A DNA stretch of 64,000 bases from positions 1 to 64,000 of the forward strand of contig ML769497.1 of NCBI GenBank assembly GCA_009733575.1. The letters run 5' to 3'. Source of the DNA: Gymnopus androsaceus JB14. Lineage: Eukaryota > Basidiomycota > Agaricomycetes > Agaricales > Omphalotaceae. The notes under the pieces are model-generated. The model did not search any database. It was given only the letters and a program-made list of their open reading frames with translations, and was not told where the DNA came from. The position numbers and the translations under genes are program-made. Shown in pieces: positions 58,546-64,000 of this stretch (position 1 is the stretch's first letter; each line of letters starts with the position of its first letter).

Positions 58546-59150
58546 TCATGATATGCCATTCCAGATCGAACAAATTTTTGAGAACTCGATAGTAAGGCGA
58601 AATATAGAGCGAAGGGCCAGTTTCAAGCTTGTCTCGTAGGCAATGATAAGGATGGTCGCGTCGAATTTTGTCTGTGCAGCACCTTCCTCCGTATGTTGAT
58701 TTTGTTTGACATACGTGTCGAAACTGGTTTCGGTGAATGGCTTGACGAATTTCTTGCAGCTGATCGCACGAGTCAACGTCATCAATGGACGCTGACAGAA
58801 AAAAAGAAGGAACCTAGGTTATGTGACCTCTGCGACCGCCTTCAGGCTTCATCCATATATCTATGCCCTAAGGAAATTTGTGAACACGGGATAAATAATA
58901 ATTATAACGATGATTCTTACCACATACAGAACACTCTCTGGAAGGTCAGAGGGTTGGCATGGACGTTTGCGTATTTCTACGAGTCCCAGAGTACGCATAT
59001 TTAGGCTGCTCTCCTTCCAATTCCATTTTACTTTGAGTTTACTACTTGGTACAATGCAGCTGAGGCACAATGCACAATGGATGTAGGCAGTACTCTCTGG
59101 CGCTTATTATTGACGTCAACAACCAAGGGAATTCTCTGGTGTGCGTATGA
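58546..59150 (-). pseudogene. Second relic of the secreted-protein family
   Basis: Duplicate of the relic at 28.03-28.64 kb, carried within the 2.4-kb segment: CKKFVKPFTETSFDTYVKQ, then LIIAYETSLKLALRS in the same shifted frame. It shares the frame change of the 28-kb relic, so the decay happened before the segment was duplicated. Confidence 0.75.
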
Positions 59151-59582
59151 CCTTCGACCTCCGAACAGTGAAACACGAATTCCTAATAGGCGTCCATGAT
59201 AGTCATTGACAAGTCGCTCAACGGCTAATCTCCTCCAAGTGGTTCAAGTCAAAGCATAAGGAGGGAAGGAAGAGACGTGTGCTTCAACCTCACAAGATCC
59301 TTCAAGATTCGGTACTTGCATAATTAATCAACCATCAAGTGTTTGAATAAAGCAATAATATACAAAATCTGGGTACATGGCCTTTCTATCTACAAGAATA
59401 ACATTCAATATTTACTTCTCTCCGTTCTCATCATCGTGGTCCTTCGGAACATACTGGTCTTGTATGAAGTTTGGATCCATCTCAGGCTGGCAGAGTAGCT
59501 CAGGCCTAGATACGAGCTGTTCAAGCGGACAGAGCGCTCTGGCAATAGCGAGCAGCTAGTGAAACTTGTGAAAGTTCAAAAC

Positions 59583-59705
59583 AACTAGTAAGCGCCGGTA
59601 TACAATGATGTTTTTTTTGGCGGTACGTGTCCGAAAACTCCGTACCGCCAAAAAAAATAAAGATCATCGCGCTCATCCATCATTGTATACCGGCGCTTAC
59701 TAGTT
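59583..59705. repeat. 123-bp near-perfect hairpin (MITE-like)
   Basis: AACTAGTAAGCGCCGGTATA followed by CAATGATG on the left is mirrored exactly on the right. An inner pair, TTTTTTTTGGCGGTACG and CGTACCGCCAAAAAAAA, forms a second stem. The only unpaired parts are a 13-nt loop and about 25 nt on the right side. The outer arms are perfect over about 28 bp, which suggests a young non-autonomous DNA element. It lies about 150 nt beyond the duplicated segment. Confidence 0.85.
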
Positions 59706-59953
59706 TGGACTTCTCAAGGCAAGAAATCCTCATAGAAAGGCGGAAGGAACATACTTACAGTAGGAATACAGGTTACAAGACACATGTCCGACTATAGTAC
59801 GATAGTATGCAACAAAAAGTTCAAGACCCATGGATAGAAAACATGCAAGACAAGAACGAAAGGAAGGAAGGAAGCGTCAGCACGATAATCACGTCCAGAA
59901 CCAATATTCGATGGGGGGCAAAAATGAAAAAGACATCATGCCGTTCCAAACTA

Positions 59954-62253
59954 CTAAACCCTCACCAATACACCGACGGCCCCCAATACCACCCCCACCA
60001 ATCCAAATATCAGCGCATGTCGAGTACCCGCAGCGAAAAGTAGGGATCCATCCGCTCCATTGAAAGGCGCGTAAGATGGGGACGGGGAAGCAGAACCGCT
60101 TTCAAGTGCTCCACCGGTTCCGCCACCTGTCAGATTCGCTCCATTGGGCTGTGAATAAATGGAACGAGTTGAGTTGGAGGTTCTGAGAGCGAACGAGGAT
60201 AAAGAAAATGACATACCCCAATAGGTCTTGACACATCGTTAAATTCACAAGAGCTTTCTTGGCATAAGCAGCTTCCTTGAATTGGATCCCAGAAGGGCGT
60301 AGAGCAATTTGCTGGTACTGTTATGGGACGTAAGGAGAAGTTCAGAAATAAACTCGGAAAAAGAGGCACGTACACCTAAACCGAGCTTGACCTCCCGACG
60401 GAACCGATTGAGCAGGATTGGGGTTGCCTGGCGTAGGAGTCTCGACTGGGCATCCATACTATATTAGACAGGAAAGCTGGTTAGAAACTGAGCTGACGGG
60501 AGAGGAACGAAAAAGAAGCATACACAAGTATAGAATGGGAAGTCGGCAAAAGCACAATGGTCAAGTAATCCAGCTTCATTTTGTGGAATCCCATTACATA
60601 TCTTGGTCGACGAATCCACTTGTGGTGTCGAGCACTTCAACGCGGCCGAATTGTCAAGGTTGGCGATAGGTTCGGGGTTTCGGACCCACTCGAGGAGTTG
60701 CTGCGTTGAGACGATCCAGACATCAGGCTGCTCTTGAGCCCAGTCAAGGAACTGGTTAATCATGTTGATCGTGGACGTTGGTGCGGGTACGCCTGGATAG
60801 TCGGTCTAAAGGAGGTCAATCCACACAAGATAGTCCGACGAGCATGGAAAAAGACGTACAGCAAGATGAATAGGGATGAGTATACAATCCAATCGGCTGT
60901 CGATTGCCATTGTAATGCGCTGTGAACGTGTTTTGCATATACTCCAAGGTCGCGCTATCGTTAACTACCGAGTTTCCATTCGCCGTATCCAGCCACGGAT
61001 CCATTAGATGAATTCCTTCCACGCCTCTGTCGTCGAAGAACGCGTACATAGGCACCTCCCAGAAAGCCAGGGATCTGCGGTTGCCCTTGACATATCCCTT
61101 CAACCGACAGACAATCATTTGCCAAACCATAATCGAGCGTGTATGGCCAATATGCATCCGTACCCTCGGCGTCGACGGGTAGAGATGATGTAGCGCTGGA
61201 GTCGTAGGTGAAGCCGGCCTGTTGGAGGAATTGCAAAGTCTGGACAGAGTAATTGAGGTACGGTGCACGGAAACCGATGATCTCGCTTCAAAGGAATGCC
61301 TAGAAATCGTATTTAATTAGAGCTGACAGTACAAGCTGCGAAACGTACCTGCAAGCGCGTTGAGAACAACAAGATTTCCGTCAATCTCATCTTGAGGAGG
61401 AGTTCCGACGTGAGTCATGCTTATTCGGAATGAAATTTCAGGTGGGTCATTCTGAGCTTGGCTAAGCGCAAAACTCACGTATGGTCCGCGATTTCGTTAC
61501 CAGCCACGAACCAATCTGAAAATACGATACGCCACAGGTCAATAAGCGTAAGAGCGCAGCTGGAATGCAATTAACCTGTGACCAAAGTATAGTTCGTATA
61601 GTTCAGAGATGTGTAGTACTAAATTAAAGGTCAGAAATTCAGTCGAAGGTAGAAAAAGAGCAAACTGACAGTCATTTTTATTGGGCAGCCATTCGGGTTC
61701 TTTCTTTGAGCCAAAAACTGGTTGACAGCGTCGAGAGTATAGGATTGGACCGCGTCGTCAGGCCTGTGTAGACGATAGAATTGAGGTACGGATGACTGAA
61801 GAGCATGGAATTCATGAGCAAGCGAAGCAGTGATGGGGTTTAGGAGCAAAATGATGCTGCTCGTTGGCGCTCATTATATTAGCTGCACGCGACCAGCAAT
61901 GAGCAGACGCGTTTCTTCCCTCAGCATCCATCTCGCCGAATGTAAAACCCAAATAGACGTTCCCAAACGTTCTCAGAACCTAACTCCAGCTCAAAATTCC
62001 ACTTGAAAAATCGCTTACCCCGTTTAATCCGCCTAACGTATCGTCAGTATATCATCGTGGGCTGCCTAAGAGACTATGCACCTGGAGGACTCGTGGATGC
62101 GCAATTGCAGTTCGGAAGTTGGCATTTTGAGGGATCGCAAGAATATCCAGCTGCTTGTGCACTGCTCGTAGGACCAGTGACGCTTCCGTCTTGCCCAACA
62201 ACAACTGTGGCGCACAGTGACCACGCCAAAAGCGCGATTGAAGAAAATAGCAT
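59954..62253 (-). CDS. Chitin-deacetylase-like polysaccharide deacetylase (CE4), GPI-type
   Basis: ATG 62253 starts a signal peptide (MLFSSIALLAWSLCATVVVG), then a Cys-rich module CDPSKCQLPNCNCASTSPPG. A 14-nt microexon near 62030 supplies GGLN. The deacetylase domain follows: DDAVQSYTLDAVNQFLAQ (metal-binding DD), GNEIADHTMTHVG (HxxxH), GFRAPYLNYSVQTLQF (RxPY motif), FTYDSSATSS, VPMYAFFDDRGVEGIHLMDP, RQPIGLYTHP and QPDVWIVSTQQLLEWVRNP. The end is Ser/Gly-rich with a final hydrophobic stretch (ALIFGLVGVVLGAVGVLV), as in GPI-anchored cell-wall proteins. It probably deacetylates chitin at the cell surface. One extra base near 61287 breaks the frame between GIPLK and EIIGFRAP. Exon 3 start is uncertain. 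Confidence 0.85.
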
Positions 62254-63911
62254 CGTCTGGAGGACTGAAGAATCCAAGAACTGAGTTGAGAAGGAAAATA
62301 AAAATCAAGGAGACAGTGGGTGTGAGGTGCAAAGAGCAAGGAAGTAAAACCGATCGAGCATACTGACAATTTGCCATTATGTACTCAAAGTGCCACAAAT
62401 ACGTGAATTCAGTCTAACCTAATACTGTAATGATGCTGTCTGACTGAAGCTGCTAGGTTCTATGTTGGGATTACCGCGGAGACGAATGCAGAGTTCGAGG
62501 ATAGGATGGTCCAGACCAAGTGGGGATTCTGATCGAATCGTATCGTTGGTATTCTTATGGTGAGCCTGCGCTGACGCCCCAAGCATTATTCGGAAGAGAT
62601 AAAGCAAGTTATATGAACATGGACCACCAAAGTCAGTACGCTATTGCCCTTGTTTCGTCAGTTATCGTTTCTAATCTCCTTTAGGTGGCTCCAGTAAACG
62701 ACGCGTTATTTCTAGATAACAAACTCCTGAAATTCATCCGGAGCACCCCTTCCGACGTTTATCTGTAATTATGCCTTATCTTCCTAGTTAACCGCCAGCG
62801 TATAAACACTTTTGCCCGTTCTTAGCGCTCCTAGAGCATCAGCATTCTATAAGGCGAATACTGGCCGTTGGATCCGCTTTCGGAATAGTTTCTGGTTCCT
62901 TTTTGTATCCTCTTTGGACGTCTCTGATAATCCTTTGTGATCCATTCGACAAATATACTACGTACATACTTGCTTCTGTCAATCTCACTTTTCTGAGTGC
63001 TGGAGTTGATGTTGGGGCATCAGTTGTAGACCGGGAAGCTGAGCTAAGGAACAGAGCATCAATATCCTGTCGACCGACCAGCAGCTTCCGAATTTTTGGT
63101 TCGGTTAGTCAAATTTACTGCTATGGAGGACTCTGCTACGCTGAGTCTTTTTTGTTCACTGCATTGATTAGTAGTATTCAGCAGCTGTACTACAACCCAG
63201 CGGTTGAAAAAATCCGGGCTCAAGGTGACAGCTGCACTCTATAGGTTTGTCGCGCCGTTGCAGGTAGAATCAACTCCGCGTGCTTGGGTGGCGAAAAGTT
63301 GCGAGAGCCAGCTTTGACCGGCTCGATTTGGGTATTTTTTGATGAAAAAAAAAATCAAAAATCAAAACAATGCATATGTCAAAATTTTGTTGATTTGATT
63401 ACTACAATCGTTCTATTGCCCTAGGCTTACTTACTTTGAACTACGTCTAAACCTAATGACAGTGGCCTGCCAAGGTCGATTTGGATTACCGCGGACATAA
63501 ATCCCGACTCGGAGCCGGAGCTAGAGAGTTTTGAATTTATGTGGATACGACTGATTGCCAACGATAACCTCGATGGATCTACATGAAATTATACGCCTCG
63601 AGCGTTCAAGTAGATTATATGAACCTGACAAGAGACTACGTTATAAGTAATCAGTCGAGGCTTGATATTACTGTAATAACCAGACCGTAGACAGACAGAG
63701 ACAGACAGAGACTTACGTGACGAATGGAAAAAGGATGGACGAATGATAGATCTATAATGGAAATACCTATTAAGTACTAGGATAACATCTGGCATTATTA
63801 GTTTACCTGACTATGAAAGTTTCATGAATGGTCGAACGCTTCGAGTCGTTGAAACAAATTCCTTGAAATGAAAGGGCTATATATATAATATGCAACAGAC
63901 TCTTGAAGTAA
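62254..63911. other. Gene-poor interval
   Basis: Upstream side of the deacetylase gene and unrecognised sequence. The open frame at 62903-63244 has no ATG-proximal features or known motif. A short ACAGACAG microsatellite lies at about 63690-63710. Confidence 0.5.
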
Positions 63912-64000
63912 GGCGCTATAGCCAAGTGGTTACGGCGACAGATTCGAATCTACTCGCTATCTGTTCCTCTTTGAGGGCGCAGGTTCAAATCCTGCTGGCG
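63912..64000 (+). tRNA. tRNA-Ser(CGA) with 10-nt intron, cut by the window edge
   Basis: GGCGCTATAGCCAAGTGG start, anticodon stem ACAGA/TCTGT, anticodon CGA in loop TTCGAA, an intron of about 10 nt, variable arm CCTC/GAGG, T arm GCAGG-TTCAAAT-CCTGC. The last two or three acceptor bases lie beyond the window. It differs from the copy at 41.9 kb in the intron and in having the full seven-base T loop. Confidence 0.9.

Larger units (their letters stand above)
57058..59434. repeat. Segmental duplication, unit 2 (2.4 kb)
   Basis: Copy of 26539-28938 in the same orientation, differing by scattered substitutions and small indels (for example CTTACGGAGG here against CTTACTGCGGAGG). The left border is inside an aldo/keto reductase exon and the right border inside the malic-enzyme stop region, neither gene being complete here. 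This is therefore the derived copy. Confidence 0.85.

Noticed and set aside
1..64000. CRISPR array, rRNA operon, plasmid or phage modules
   Set aside because: No regularly spaced repeats, no rRNA-like sequence and clear spliceosomal introns; the window is eukaryotic nuclear DNA.

Overview
The window looks like nuclear DNA of a filamentous basidiomycete, most likely a mushroom-forming agaricomycete. Genes are dense, on both strands, and split by many GT-AG introns of about 45-80 nt. The protein types also fit: several F-box proteins, MYND zinc-finger proteins, a pyridoxal-reductase-like aldo/keto reductase family, a GPI-type CE4 polysaccharide deacetylase and glycogen-targeting PP1 subunits. 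Nothing looks bacterial or organellar. All exon borders below were read by eye.

Layout. 1-1.8 kb is AT-rich and holds a roughly 480-bp foldback repeat. 1.86-6.3 kb has a small secreted protein gene, a shortened U1A/U2B''-type RRM gene and a multi-exon F-box gene. 6.4-11.8 kb has two MYND zinc-finger genes, each with several single-base frame breaks. 8.6-22.4 kb is a birth-and-death array in which copies of one F-box gene and one adenosine kinase gene alternate; one F-box copy (13.6-14.9 kb) and one adenosine kinase (18.97-20.29 kb) look intact, and the rest are relics. 23-27.7 kb carries two aldo/keto reductase copies separated by a 2OG-Fe(II) oxygenase relic. 28.9-31.1 kb is malic enzyme.

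33.3-35.7 kb and 44-47.6 kb are paralogous CBM21 proteins, probable protein phosphatase 1 glycogen-targeting subunits. Between them lie a multi-pass membrane protein (36.8-38.5 kb), a long gene-poor stretch and an intron-containing tRNA-Ser(CGA). 48.5-50.3 kb is another F-box/LRR gene and 51.0-51.65 kb a GCN4-like bZIP factor. 51.7-55.9 kb is gene-poor. At 57.06-59.43 kb a 2.4-kb copy of 26.54-28.94 kb has landed against the 5' end of a decayed F-box gene. 59.95-62.25 kb is a chitin-deacetylase-like gene, and a second tRNA-Ser(CGA) runs off the right edge.

The genes do not form one pathway. Malic enzyme, adenosine kinase and the PP1/CBM21 proteins are housekeeping metabolism or glycogen control. 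The rest is a fast-changing accessory set of F-box, MYND and secreted genes shaped by local duplication, decay and small foldback elements. A recurring feature is the single-base frame break inside otherwise well-conserved coding sequence, which means either many young pseudogenes or residual indels in the assembly.
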